Assembly: GCA_015058655.1 (NCBI GenBank)
Contig: SVBX01000001.1
Coordinates: 124,001 to 188,000, forward strand
From: Pseudoselenomonas ruminantium
GTDB lineage: Bacteria; Bacillota; Negativicutes; Selenomonadales; Selenomonadaceae
Direction: 5' to 3'
Length of the DNA: 64,000 nucleotides
Positions 53,747 through 62,262 of the stretch are shown one piece after another; positions within the stretch are counted from its first letter, which is position 1, and every line of letters starts with the position of its first letter. Both the position numbers and the translations under genes were made by a program. Below the pieces are notes generated by a model. The model searched no databases. It worked only from the letters and a program-made list of their open reading frames with translations, and was not told where the DNA came from.

Positions 53747-54451
53747 ATGATTATCTACTCTTTAGGGGCCATTGCCCTTGTACTTCTTTTCATCTTATAC
53801 AAGAAAACCCGCAGCCGCAAGGCCTTCTACGGCTTCACCCTTACCATCGGACTGGCAGGAGCCATTGCCTACTTCGCCTGGCCTGCCGCCCAATCTCCCC
53901 AGGAGGGCATCACTGACGAGCAGCGCTATGCCGTCATGCAGGAGCAGCAAGTCTTTGCCGCCTGGTATGAAGGCTACCAGAAGGACCTCAACGAGCTGGA
54001 CCGGAACTGGCAGTGGTACCACCACATCCTGGAAAGCTTCAAAGAAGACAACATCAGCCTGCAAACCACCTACGCCCTCCTGAAGCAGCTGGAGCTGGAC
54101 AGCAACCAGCTGAAAGAGCGCATGGCTGCCCGCAAGGTGCCCCTGGAGCTTTCCGACTACACCTACGACCAGACAGCCCAGCTCCTGTCCAAGACAAATG
54201 ACTACATAGGAGCTCAATGCCGTGCCATCTCACTCACCCGGGCCGCAGCTGACCCTGCCCTGATGCCCGCTGCCGAGCAGCCTCAGCAGAGCCAGCTCCT
54301 GCAGACGGTGATGATACGTGAATCCCCGGTGAAGCTCTTCATCGCCGATGAAATCGAAGCCATCAGGCACCAGCTGGAACTGCCCAAGGAAAAGACTCCC
54401 CTGCCAGAAGAAATTTCTCAAAACACAAGCAACGTCAAGCCTTCCCCTTGA
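53747..54451 (+). CDS. Membrane-anchored protein, unknown
   Basis: A 234-residue protein with two N-terminal membrane helices (about 2-18 and 28-47) and a soluble helical domain (about 60-230) with QEQQVFAAWYEGYQKDLNEL and KQLELDSNQLKERMAARKVP. The ribosome site AAGGAGG precedes ATG 53747. No family is recognised. It is divergent from the ABC transporter. The stop codon sits in the loop of a hairpin at 54439-54460. Confidence 0.7.
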   Translation: MIIYSLGAIALVLLFILYKKTRSRKAFYGFTLTIGLAGAIAYFAWPAAQSPQEGITDEQRYAVMQEQQVFAAWYEGYQKDLNELDRNWQWYHHILESFKEDNISLQTTYALLKQLELDSNQLKERMAARKVPLELSDYTYDQTAQLLSKTNDYIGAQCRAISLTRAAADPALMPAAEQPQQSQLLQTVMIRESPVKLFIADEIEAIRHQLELPKEKTPLPEEISQNTSNVKPSP

Positions 54452-54460
54452 GGGGAAGGC
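54439..54460 (+). terminator. Short hairpin at the 3' end of the 53747 gene
   Basis: GCCTTCCCC and GGGGAAGGC form a 9-bp stem with a 4-nt loop, and the gene's TGA lies in it. It has no T tract on the plus strand (AAAAAA follows), so it is not a classic terminator by itself. It could protect the 3' end. Confidence 0.4.
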
Positions 54461-54462
54461 AA

Positions 54463-54506
54463 AAAACTGCCGGTCCGTGCCCCAACGAGCACAGGCCGGC
54501 AGTTTT
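54463..54506. terminator. Bidirectional terminator between 53747 gene and the permease gene
   Basis: AAAACTGCCGG and CCGGCAGTTTT pair across a 22-nt loop. T4CTTC follows on the plus strand and T6 on the minus strand. The two flanking genes converge here. Confidence 0.85.
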
Positions 54507-54517
54507 CTTCATCTCAT

Positions 54518-55894
54518 TTATCTTGCCATGGCCGCACGCCGTGCCCTCAAACGGGCTCTCAGGCGATACCAGGCCATAGGCAGCAGCAGCATGGGCACAC
54601 CGGCGTAAAGGGCTTCACGCAAATCGGGGGTGAAGGCCATCACCGCCAGGCAGAAAACCTGGGCCCAGATGCCGAAATAGGTCACATAGGGGAACAGGGG
54701 CATTTTATACGCCAGCTTCTCCACCTCTCCTGCTGCCTCCAGCGCCCTGCGGCGCCTGAGCTGGCTCCAGCAGATGGAAATCCAGGCAATGGCTCCCGTG
54801 AAGCCCGACACAGCCAAGAGGTACGTGTAGAGGGCAGAATCTGGATTGAACGCGTACAGCAGGATCACCAGCCAGCAGGTGCAGATGGAAAGCACGATGG
54901 CATGGGAAGGCATGCCCTTCCTGCTGATATGGGACAGGGACTTGGGTGCCATATCCATCTTGCCCAGGGCATACAGGGCGCGGGCGGCCCCGTACAGGCC
55001 GGAGTTGGAGCAGGAAATGGCAGCCGTGAGGATTACCATGGCAAAGAGAGCCGCAAAGCCGTTCAGCCCGTACTCAGCCATAGCCGCTGCAAAGACGCTT
55101 TCCTCCAGGGTTGCCTTATCCCAGGGCAAAATGCTGATCAGCAGGGTAATGGGAATGATATAGAGGGCAATGATGCGCCAGGTCACATTCCGCACCGCAA
55201 TGGGAATGCTCTTTTCCGGGCGCTCGCACTCCCCGGCTGCCAGGCCGATGATTTCCGTACCCTGGAAGTTCACCAGGATAATCACCATGGTCATGACGAT
55301 AGCCCAGTAGCCATTAGGGGCAAAACCGCCGCTGCCCAAAAGCACCAATGAGCCGATATAACCCTGGTCGCCAATCAGCCCCAGGCAGATAAGGCCTGCC
55401 ACGATGCTGAACGCCACCAATGCCACTATCTTGATGAGGGAAAGCCAGAATTCGCTTTCACCGAACTTGTCCACATGAAAGAGGTTCACGGCAGTGACAA
55501 TCAAACCAAAGAGTACCGCCCACCAGAGCTGACTGATCTGGGGCAGGAAATTTTCCATGATGATGCCCGCCGCAATCATCTCCGAAGGGACGTAGGAAAC
55601 CCAGGTAAGCCAGTAAGCCCAGCCCACCCCACAGGCCCAGGTTGGGGAAATATTGTCCCGGGCGTAGTTTACGAAGGAACCGGAAATGGGTTTTTCCACT
55701 GCCAGCTCCGCCAGGCACAGCATGACGCACAGCACGATGAGCCCTCCCAAAAGATAGGCAAGTATCGCTGCCGGGCCAGCCTGCTCCAGCACATACCCCG
55801 TGCCGAGGAAGTAGCCGCTGCCTATGACTCCCCCCAGGGAAATCAGCTGCAGATGGCGGTTCTTCAGCCCTCTGTTCATTTTCGACTCGTTCAT
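54518..55894 (-). CDS. Amino-acid permease (APC superfamily, AAT type)
   Basis: A permease of about 458 residues with 12 predicted membrane helices. The N-terminal signature is LQLISLGGVIGSGYFLGTGYVLEQAGPA, followed by FQGTEIIGLAAGECERPEKSIPIAVRNVTWR, typical of proton-driven amino-acid transporters (AnsP/LysP/GabP group). The substrate cannot be read from the sequence. The ATG at 55894 (MNESKMNRGLKN) is preferred over the in-frame ATG at 55963, because APC members begin close to the first helix; no ribosome site is strong. Confidence 0.88.
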   Translation of the reverse strand: MNESKMNRGLKNRHLQLISLGGVIGSGYFLGTGYVLEQAGPAAILAYLLGGLIVLCVMLCLAELAVEKPISGSFVNYARDNISPTWACGVGWAYWLTWVSYVPSEMIAAGIIMENFLPQISQLWWAVLFGLIVTAVNLFHVDKFGESEFWLSLIKIVALVAFSIVAGLICLGLIGDQGYIGSLVLLGSGGFAPNGYWAIVMTMVIILVNFQGTEIIGLAAGECERPEKSIPIAVRNVTWRIIALYIIPITLLISILPWDKATLEESVFAAAMAEYGLNGFAALFAMVILTAAISCSNSGLYGAARALYALGKMDMAPKSLSHISRKGMPSHAIVLSICTCWLVILLYAFNPDSALYTYLLAVSGFTGAIAWISICWSQLRRRRALEAAGEVEKLAYKMPLFPYVTYFGIWAQVFCLAVMAFTPDLREALYAGVPMLLLPMAWYRLRARLRARRAAMAR

Positions 55895-56119
55895 GGCCTC
55901 ATTAACACAACCTTTCCAGCCCCGCTGCTGTAATGCGTCTTGCATGCCAGAAAATCCGGTCATCCGCGGGACTTAAACGCAGAGAAAAATTCTCCCCTCA
56001 AGAATACTACAAAAGGAAACCAAATACTATAGTTTTGAAAAATTTTATACCCACTTCCTAGCCAAAAACTTTTTCATGTATTATGATACCAATATAGTTC
56101 ATAAGCATCGGAGGCAATC

Positions 56120-56761
56120 ATGGAAACTTACCGCACCATAGAAGAGAAAGACGAGGGCCTTGAGACTCTCTATGAGATACAAAAGTCAAAGTTCATCACC
56201 CACCTGCGCCATGCAGACAGCGAAGAAGAGGCCCGTGACTTCATCCAGGCCATGAAGAAGCGCTACTACGATGCCCGGCACAACTGCTCCGCCTATATCT
56301 TGGGCCAGCGCGGGGACAAGCAGAAGTCCAATGACGATGGGGAGCCTGGGGGCACTGCGGGTGCTCCCATCCTGGAAGCCATCAAGCAGAAGGGCCTCAC
56401 TGATCTAGTGGTAGTGGTCACCCGCTACTTCGGCGGCATCAAGCTGGGGGCAGGTGGGCTTATCCGCGCCTACAGCCACGCTGCTTTCCTGGGGCTGGAG
56501 GCCGCTACCAAATTGGAAATCACGCCTTTCCAGGAAATCAACATGACTTTAAGCTACGACCTGCTGGCCACATTTGAAAATTACCTGCGGAAGGAAGCCA
56601 TCCGCACAGGCGAGACGGAATACGCCGAGAATGTGACCATTCCCCTGCTGCTCCCTCCTGATGAAGTCGGGCAGCGACTGACCGAGCTTACCGACCTGAC
56701 TTCCGCCAGATTCACATACGAAAAAGGCAGGCTTGTGAGCCTGCCCATCAAGGTCGAATAA
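56120..56761 (+). CDS. yigZ: YigZ/IMPACT family protein
   Basis: A 213-residue YigZ. The IMPACT domain has YDARHNCSAYILG, DDGEPGGTAGAPILE, VVVVTRYFGGIKLGAGGLIRAYS, all standard; the C-terminal ferredoxin-like domain (about 135-210) is present. Its cellular role is unclear; relatives are linked to translation control. ATG 56120 follows CGGAGG. Its TAA abuts the stop of the next gene, which converges with no gap. Confidence 0.95.
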   Translation: METYRTIEEKDEGLETLYEIQKSKFITHLRHADSEEEARDFIQAMKKRYYDARHNCSAYILGQRGDKQKSNDDGEPGGTAGAPILEAIKQKGLTDLVVVVTRYFGGIKLGAGGLIRAYSHAAFLGLEAATKLEITPFQEINMTLSYDLLATFENYLRKEAIRTGETEYAENVTIPLLLPPDEVGQRLTELTDLTSARFTYEKGRLVSLPIKVE

Positions 56762-57571
56762 TTATTTGGTGATGTTCTTGCCGAACCACTTCTCGGAAAT
56801 CCTGCCCATGGTGCCGTCCTTCTTCATCTCGTTCAGCACCTTCTGCACCTCGTCGCGGAGCTGCTGGTTATCCTTGGCAAAGCCAATGCCGAAGGTGCTT
56901 ACAGGGCCTACAGCCACATCCACGGCCTCCAGCTTGTCAGCGTGCTTGCTCATGTAGTAGCGGCCCACAATCTCATCACCCACCACGGCATCAATGCGGC
57001 CATTCTCCAAATCCATGAAGGCAGAGACGAAGTCGGAATACTTCTTGACTTCCTTGACTTCCTTCTTGAAGAAATCATTGCCATCCATATATTCTTCGGA
57101 AGTGCTGGCGCTCTGGGTGCCTACTACCTTGCCAGCCAGGCTCTTCTCATCTTTGATGGAAGTCTCGCCCTTCTTCACGAAGATAATCTGGCGGTTATCC
57201 ATATAGGGGTCGGAGAAGAGCATATTCTCCTTGCGCTTCTCGGTGATGTCCAGGCCGTTCCAGAGCACATCCACGCGGCCGCTCTTGAGCTCGGCCTCCT
57301 TGCTGGACCAGTCGATGGCCTTGAACTCCACCTCGCGGCCCAGGCGCTTGGTGGCCTCCTTGGCCAGGTCAATGTCGAAGCCCGTGATCTGCCCGTCCTC
57401 GCCCTTGAAGCCCATGGGCGGGAAATTGTCATCAAGGCCTACCACGATGGCCTTGCCTGCAGAAGCTGAGGAAGAAGAACCAGGATTCGAAGCATTCTGC
57501 TGTCCGCCGCAGCCTGCCGCCACCATCATCGCAGCTGCCATGCCCGCAGCCAGCAATCTCTGCCATTTCAT
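56762..57571 (-). CDS. Amino-acid ABC transporter substrate-binding lipoprotein
   Basis: A 269-residue binding protein of the SBP_bac_3 type. A signal peptide ends in the lipobox VAAGC (Cys21), so it is a lipoprotein. A Ser/Gly linker follows, then two lobes with IVVGLDDNFPPMGFKG, ITGFDIDLAKEATKRLG and RVDVLWNGLDITEKRKENM, which are typical of polar amino-acid binders. No permease or ATPase gene lies beside it. ATG 57571 follows GGGAG; ATG 57586 is an alternative. Confidence 0.92.
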   Translation of the reverse strand: MKWQRLLAAGMAAAMMVAAGCGGQQNASNPGSSSSASAGKAIVVGLDDNFPPMGFKGEDGQITGFDIDLAKEATKRLGREVEFKAIDWSSKEAELKSGRVDVLWNGLDITEKRKENMLFSDPYMDNRQIIFVKKGETSIKDEKSLAGKVVGTQSASTSEEYMDGNDFFKKEVKEVKKYSDFVSAFMDLENGRIDAVVGDEIVGRYYMSKHADKLEAVDVAVGPVSTFGIGFAKDNQQLRDEVQKVLNEMKKDGTMGRISEKWFGKNITK

Positions 57572-57623
57572 AAACATCGCTCCCATCTCTCACTTTATCA
57601 TATTAAAGCACTAATACAGGGTT

Positions 57624-57652
57624 ATTATACCTAAGAGTTGTAATATTGTCAA
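57624..57652 (-). promoter_or_regulatory. Perfect-consensus sigma-A promoter of the binding-protein gene
   Basis: TTGACA (57652-57647), a 17-nt spacer and TATAAT (57629-57624) on the minus strand match the consensus exactly. The start codon is about 52 nt downstream. Strong expression of the lipoprotein is expected. Confidence 0.88.
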
Positions 57653-57661
57653 GAAATCCAC

Positions 57662-57697
57662 GAAAATAAACCGGTCAGTTACGACCGGTTTATTTTC
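57662..57697 (-). terminator. Terminator after the phospho-beta-glucosidase gene
   Basis: GAAAATAAACCGGTC and its reverse complement form a perfect 15-bp stem with a 6-nt loop, 14 nt beyond the stop at 57711. The right arm ends in TTTATTTTC on the minus strand. Confidence 0.85.
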
Positions 57698-57710
57698 ATT
57701 CGCTCACTTA

Positions 57711-59102
57711 TCAGAAACCATTCTGCTCGCTGACCTTTTTCATCCAGTACCCTGATTTCTTGATAGTCTTCTTCTGAGTCGCCAGTTCCACGGCAATGAA
57801 GCCATAGCGATTCTTATAGGCATTCTTCCAGGACCAGCAATCTATGGGCGTCCACATATGGTAGCCAAAACAATTGGAACCTTCCTCTATGCCTTTGTGC
57901 AGCCAGGCCAGATGCTCTTCCAGGAAATCGATGCGATAATCATCCTCTATGAAACCATCCTGATTGCAGAATCTTTCTTCTCCTTCTACCCCCATGCCGT
58001 TTTCTGAGATAAACCACGGGATATTGCCATACTTTTCCTTCATAGTGATTGCTATATCGTAAATTGCGCGTGGATATATTTCCCAGCCGCGATAAGGATT
58101 CATGCGCGCCTCCGGGTCCTCGTACTCCTCGAAGTACTTTTCCGGCAGCCAGCCGCCTGACTGATCGAAAGCCTTATCCCTGGCTTTGGCCCTGAAAGGA
58201 TGGTAATAATTCACCCCCAGGAAGTCCACGGTATTCTCCCGTATCACTTCCAGTTCCTTGGGCAGGGACTCCCACAGCACGCCATCCTTCTCCAGGGTGG
58301 CAACCAATTTCTCTGGGAAACGCCCCTTGAGGGCAGGCTCCAGGAAGAGATTGTTTTTGAAATCTTCGGCAAACTCAGCTGCTCTCACATCCTCTTCACG
58401 ATCAGAGCGCGGATAAGCAGGTGTCAGATTAAGCACTATGCCAATCCTGCCGCCCTGCCTGCCACAAGCCGAGTCACGGAAGGCTTTGATGGCTTTGGCT
58501 GAGGCCAGGTTGAGATTGTATATTACCTGGCAGGCTTTTTTCCCATCCACCAGGTTGGGATAGTGGAACTGATAAAGGTACTCGCCCTCTGCCACCACCA
58601 TAGGCTCGTTGAAAGTCACCCAGTCTTTCACCAAATCCCCAAACAGGTCAAAGCATTTCCGGGCGAAGATGGCGAACAGCTCCACCACATGCCTGGACTC
58701 CCAGCCGCCATACTTATCATAGAGTTCCACCGGCAAGTCAAAATGATGCAGATTGATGATTGGGCGAATCCCCTGGCGGATAAATTCCTCCAGCATGGCA
58801 CGATAGAACCCTGCAGCCTCCTCATCAGTCTCCCCGGTTTCAAAATCCTTCAGCAGCCTTGTCCACTGAATGGAGGTACGCACGGAATTCAGCCCGATTT
58901 CCTTCATCAAAGCTATGTCGCGCACATAATCGTTATAAAAATTCGAGGTGACATCAGGCCCTACGCCGTCCCAGAAAGCCTCCGGCTCCGTATCATACCA
59001 ATAGTCGAATACATTGCGGTGCAGCTTATGGAAGCGTCCTTCTGTCTGAGGGCCGGAGGTAGCAGCCCCCCACCAAAACCCCTTGGGGAATTCATGCTTC
59101 AT
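57711..59102 (-). CDS. 6-phospho-beta-glucosidase (GH1)
   Basis: A 463-residue GH1 enzyme. The acid/base Glu is in VTFNEPMV and the nucleophile Glu in FISENGMG. The C-terminal segment WSWKNAYKNRYGFIAVEL carries the Lys/Arg/Tyr pattern of phospho-sugar-binding members. It would hydrolyse cellobiose-6-P or another phospho-beta-glucoside made by the PTS genes upstream. ATG 59102 fits the ribosome site AAGG; ATG 59111 overlaps the IIA stop. Confidence 0.93.
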   Translation of the reverse strand: MKHEFPKGFWWGAATSGPQTEGRFHKLHRNVFDYWYDTEPEAFWDGVGPDVTSNFYNDYVRDIALMKEIGLNSVRTSIQWTRLLKDFETGETDEEAAGFYRAMLEEFIRQGIRPIINLHHFDLPVELYDKYGGWESRHVVELFAIFARKCFDLFGDLVKDWVTFNEPMVVAEGEYLYQFHYPNLVDGKKACQVIYNLNLASAKAIKAFRDSACGRQGGRIGIVLNLTPAYPRSDREEDVRAAEFAEDFKNNLFLEPALKGRFPEKLVATLEKDGVLWESLPKELEVIRENTVDFLGVNYYHPFRAKARDKAFDQSGGWLPEKYFEEYEDPEARMNPYRGWEIYPRAIYDIAITMKEKYGNIPWFISENGMGVEGEERFCNQDGFIEDDYRIDFLEEHLAWLHKGIEEGSNCFGYHMWTPIDCWSWKNAYKNRYGFIAVELATQKKTIKKSGYWMKKVSEQNGF

Positions 59103-59107
59103 GGAAC

Positions 59108-59431
59108 TCATCCCTTCTTGCCAAGATTCTCATACATATCCACCATCAGCTGCGCCATATCTCGCACAGCCAGAGCCGTCATGAAATGATCCTGGGCGTG
59201 GATGAGCAATATGGATTTTTCCACCGGCTGCCCGTCACACTCTGCAGAAATCATGGCCGTCTGTATATCATGGGCTTCGCCTATCTCCTGCCCGGCCTCC
59301 TTGATCTTTGCCCGGGCGCCGCTGACATCTCCCGTCCTCAGAAGATCCCTTACAGCTTCTATGACCATAGAGCGTCCGTTCCCCGCGTGAAGGATCAGCT
59401 GCATAGACTGTTCTACCGTCTTTTCATCCAT
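59108..59431 (-). CDS. PTS lactose/cellobiose-type IIA component
   Basis: A 107-residue IIA protein of the lactose/chitobiose family. The phosphorylated His78 is in LLIHAQDHFMT. It is all-helical and trimeric in relatives. It passes phosphate from HPr to IIB. It starts 2 nt after the IIC stop and its stop meets the glucosidase gene. Confidence 0.94.
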   Translation of the reverse strand: MDEKTVEQSMQLILHAGNGRSMVIEAVRDLLRTGDVSGARAKIKEAGQEIGEAHDIQTAMISAECDGQPVEKSILLIHAQDHFMTALAVRDMAQLMVDMYENLGKKG

Positions 59432-59433
59432 TA

Positions 59434-60777
59434 TCAAGACTCCTCCTCATCTATCTCTTCATCTTTCATCTTATTAGCCGCAATGACAAAGGGAGCGTAA
59501 ATCACGATATCCATCAGCAGCCACACCAGCTGCAGCACCCCGCCCATCACCGAGCCTGTGCCAATGGTCCCGCCAAAGAAAAGCGGCATCGTCCAGGGGA
59601 CCACATACTTGAACACCGGCACCAGCCCTGCAGAAATTGCCAGCCAGCCTACCACAGTATTGGCCAGGGGAGCCAGTATATAAGGCACCAGAAGGATGGG
59701 ATTGAGCACAATGGGCAAGCCGAAGGCAATGGGTTCCTGGATATTGAAGAGCATGGCAGGGAAGCCCAGCTTTGCCACCGCCCTCCAGCTATCACGCTTG
59801 GAAAAGAGGAAAATAGCTATCAGCAGCCCCATGATGTGCATGAGACCCGCCTCGAAAAAGCCATTGCTGAATATATAGGCAGCATCCCCGGCCTGATTGG
59901 CCAGCTGGGCAGGCATATACACCATGTTCTGTATGGCAGCCGTAACATTATGCCCATGTATGCCAAACCACCAGAAAAACCAGGCAATGCCCTGATACAG
60001 GATAGAAAAGCCAATGCCCTGGGAGAATCCCATCAGGGGCGCCTGAATGACAGCATAGATGAGATCGTTCAATGCCTTCTTGTCCAGGAACTGGGCCTGG
60101 GACAAAATCGTGGCAAGCACCGTGAACAGCGATAAGGTGATGAAGACAGGCACCAGCACAGCGAATGATTTGGATACGGCAGGGGGGACGGTATCCGGCA
60201 TCTTGATGCGTATCTTTTCGTTCTTGGACAGCTTCACGAAGAGCCAGGAAGCTGCCGTAGCCACGATGATCGAAGTCAGCACAGCTTTATTGCCGAAATA
60301 GTCCAGGCTGAAAGCTCCCATGACATCGCCTGCCTTGCCAGTCACCTGCTGGGGAGTCATGATGATGAAGGCTCCCATAGAGGTAAGGGCTGTGGCAAAC
60401 TTGTCACCGCCCCAGATTCCTCCCAGGCGATAGGAAAAAGCTGCCACCAGCAAAAAAGAGAAAATGCCAAAACCCACGGTCACCACATTGTTGCAGAGGC
60501 CCTGCAGCATCTGCATGACAGCCACGAAGCCCGAAGCCTTGTAGGCTTCACCGGACAGCCCCGTGAGAGCCTGCCCCAGATTCAGGCCATCCTCGCCCAT
60601 GATCGTGCCCCAGGGGTCCAGCACCACCCATTCGATGATGCCGAAGAAGGAACCCACGATAATGAAGGGCAGCAGCATGGAGAACGCATCGCGCATGGCC
60701 AGGAGATACCGATTGCCGGAAATCCTGTTTGCCAGCGGCATCATGACCTGCTCAAATCTTGAGATAACGGAATCCAT
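59434..60777 (-). CDS. PTS cellobiose-type IIC permease
   Basis: A 447-residue IIC with about 10 membrane helices. Typical segments are RDAFSMLLPFIIVGSFFGII near the start, FFWWFGIHGHNVTAAI in the middle and FNIQEPIAFGLPIVLNPILL with the substrate-binding Glu region. It transports and phosphorylates a beta-glucoside with IIB. The acidic C-terminus (KDEEIDEEES) is its own. Confidence 0.95.
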   Translation of the reverse strand: MDSVISRFEQVMMPLANRISGNRYLLAMRDAFSMLLPFIIVGSFFGIIEWVVLDPWGTIMGEDGLNLGQALTGLSGEAYKASGFVAVMQMLQGLCNNVVTVGFGIFSFLLVAAFSYRLGGIWGGDKFATALTSMGAFIIMTPQQVTGKAGDVMGAFSLDYFGNKAVLTSIIVATAASWLFVKLSKNEKIRIKMPDTVPPAVSKSFAVLVPVFITLSLFTVLATILSQAQFLDKKALNDLIYAVIQAPLMGFSQGIGFSILYQGIAWFFWWFGIHGHNVTAAIQNMVYMPAQLANQAGDAAYIFSNGFFEAGLMHIMGLLIAIFLFSKRDSWRAVAKLGFPAMLFNIQEPIAFGLPIVLNPILLVPYILAPLANTVVGWLAISAGLVPVFKYVVPWTMPLFFGGTIGTGSVMGGVLQLVWLLMDIVIYAPFVIAANKMKDEEIDEEES

Positions 60778-60801
60778 CGTTCATCCTCCTAAAGACGCTT
60801 T

Positions 60802-60851
60802 GCAGGGAGGGACTGGCAGCGCCAGCCTTGGCCGCCGCACAATCCCTCTGC
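60802..60851 (-). other. Strong hairpin between the IIB and IIC genes
   Basis: The 88-nt gap between IIB and IIC can fold into a G+C-rich stem: GCAGAGGGA pairs with TCCCTCCCTGC, and GGCGGCC-type inner arms pair with GGCTGGCGCTGCC. No T run follows, so it is not a terminator. It may mark processing that alters IIB and IIC levels. Confidence 0.5.
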
Positions 60852-60865
60852 CTGAAAATAACAGT

Positions 60866-61168
60866 TCACCCCACCAGCTTCAAGGCCTTGTCCAGCACCT
60901 TTTCGCCTCTGATCATACCGTAATCCCTCATATCTATGACTTCCACAGGGCATTTGCCGGCCACGATCTTTTTCACATCCTCCAGCATATGACGGATCTG
61001 GGGTCCCAGGAGCACCACATCTGCCGTATCAGCCTTCTGATCCAGCACCTCCACAGAAAAAGCCTCGATATGCGCATCAGCCATGCCCCTTTTTTCTGCT
61101 GCCTCCTCCATCTTCTTCACCAGGATGGAAGTGGACATCCCCGCATTGCACACCAGATAAATGTTCAT
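60866..61168 (-). CDS. PTS lactose/cellobiose-type IIB component
   Basis: A 100-residue IIB. The phosphorylated Cys7 lies in MNIYLVCNAGMSTSILVKK, and the rest (VVLLGPQIRHMLEDV) matches the family. It hands phosphate from IIA to the sugar in IIC. It is the first gene of the operon, behind the promoter at 61225-61254. Confidence 0.95.
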   Translation of the reverse strand: MNIYLVCNAGMSTSILVKKMEEAAEKRGMADAHIEAFSVEVLDQKADTADVVLLGPQIRHMLEDVKKIVAGKCPVEVIDMRDYGMIRGEKVLDKALKLVG

Positions 61169-61224
61169 GATAATTCTCCTTCCTAAACAGCCGGAATCCC
61201 TGCGATCTTCACCGCTATGACTGT

Positions 61225-61254
61225 ATTATATACCTTTCCTTATAACTTTGTCAA
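61225..61254 (-). promoter_or_regulatory. sigma-A promoter of the PTS operon
   Basis: On the minus strand TTGACA (61254-61249), an 18-nt spacer and TATAAT (61230-61225). It starts the IIB-IIC-IIA-glucosidase operon about 55 nt before the first ATG. Confidence 0.85.
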
Positions 61255-61255
61255 T

Positions 61256-61271
61256 AAAAGATATGTCTTTT
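61256..61271. promoter_or_regulatory. Putative GntR operator
   Basis: AAAAGATATGTCTTTT is a near-perfect palindrome beside the -35 of the PTS promoter. A related CATATCTT lies at 61303-61310 inside the opposite promoter. GntR/UTRA regulators bind such sites. That the adjacent regulator binds here is an inference. Confidence 0.55.
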
Positions 61272-61290
61272 ATTTTATAAAATATTCCTA

Positions 61291-61320
61291 TTGACAAAAG
61301 GGCATATCTTATCGTAACAT
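61291..61320 (+). promoter_or_regulatory. Candidate promoter toward the GntR gene
   Basis: TTGACA (61291-61296), an 18-nt spacer and TAACAT (61315-61320) form a plus-strand sigma-A promoter. It is 180 nt before the GntR start. A second box, TATAAT at about 61464, is closer to the gene and could serve instead, though its -35 is poor. Confidence 0.5.
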
Positions 61321-61364
61321 CGAAAATCATAGGATTCCCACAAGTCTATGAGCAGGGAGAAAAC

Positions 61365-61400
61365 ATGCAATCCTCCCCTTCCGGACAGCAAGGCCATTAG
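61365..61400 (+). other. Possible 11-residue leader peptide
   Basis: AGGGAG lies about 7 nt before ATG CAA TCC TCC CCT TCC GGA and ends in TAG, giving MQSSPSGQQGH. It lies in the leader of the GntR gene. With no family support it may be chance. Confidence 0.2.
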
Positions 61401-61500
61401 CGAGCAAAGCCCCTGCACCCGTACATCCTTTGATTTTCTGGTGGAAAAAATAGGGTTATGACGCTATAATGATAGTGAATATCTTTAAGGAATGATAAGC

Positions 61501-62217
61501 ATGCTGAAATACGAAAAAATTGCGGACGACCTCTTGAAAGCCATCCGCAAGGGCCAATACTCCCCCGGTGAGCAGCTGCCTTTGGAAAAGGAGCTTTGCG
61601 AGAAATACCAGGTGAGCCGCATAACCATCAAAAAAGCCATGGACGAATTAGTCCAGCAAGGCCTGGTCACCAAGCGGCGCGGCTCCGGCACCTTTGTCAA
61701 GACCCTGGAAGAAAACTACGCCAAGAGGCTGAGCCTGGGCACCAGCAATCAATTTTCCGGCTTCAAGCAGACCTATCCTGGCAAAAAGGTCAAAACAAAG
61801 GTCCTGCGCTTCGAAATCGTCCATCCTTCAGAAAAAGTTGCATCAAAGCTTCAGATGTCCACCAAGGACTTTGTCTATGACATCATCCGGGTGCGCTTCC
61901 TGGAAGATCTCCCCCTAGTGGTGGAATACACCATGATGCCCATCCAGCTGGTTCCCGGCATCCGCAATGAAATTCTGGAAGATTCCATCTACCAGCACAT
62001 AGAAAAGACCCTGAAGCTGAATATACAATCCGCGCATCGCACCATCCGCGCTGTCCGTTCCACTGAACTGGAACAAGCGGAACTTTGCATCCCGCCGGAA
62101 ATGCCCATCTTGGAAATCGAGCAGGTGGCCTTCTTCAGTGACGGGCATCCATTCGAATACTCCATCTCTCATCATCGCGCTGACAAAAGCGAATTCTCTG
62201 CCATCAGCATCCGCTGA
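61501..62217 (+). CDS. GntR/UTRA-family transcription regulator of the PTS operon
   Basis: A 238-residue HutC-type GntR regulator. The N-terminal winged helix has YSPGEQLPLEKELCEKYQVS, RITIKKAMDELVQQGLV and RRGSGTFV. The UTRA domain (about 90-235) has VRFLEDLPLVVEYTMMPIQL and EQVAFFSDGHPFEYS. Relatives sense phosphorylated sugars. Divergence from the PTS operon suggests it controls that operon. ATG 61501 (MLKYEKI) is 9 nt after AAGGA; ATG 61492 overlaps that site. Confidence 0.93.
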   Translation: MLKYEKIADDLLKAIRKGQYSPGEQLPLEKELCEKYQVSRITIKKAMDELVQQGLVTKRRGSGTFVKTLEENYAKRLSLGTSNQFSGFKQTYPGKKVKTKVLRFEIVHPSEKVASKLQMSTKDFVYDIIRVRFLEDLPLVVEYTMMPIQLVPGIRNEILEDSIYQHIEKTLKLNIQSAHRTIRAVRSTELEQAELCIPPEMPILEIEQVAFFSDGHPFEYSISHHRADKSEFSAISIR

Positions 62218-62222
62218 CAAGC

Positions 62223-62256
62223 AAAAAGCCTGCCCTTTTGCAAGAGCAGGCTTTTT
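62223..62256. terminator. Bidirectional terminator between GntR and HD-GYP genes
   Basis: AAAAAGCCTGC and GCAGGCTTTTT form an 11-bp stem with a 12-nt loop. A runs and T runs flank it, and the two genes converge here. Confidence 0.88.
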
Positions 62257-62262
62257 AGCTTG

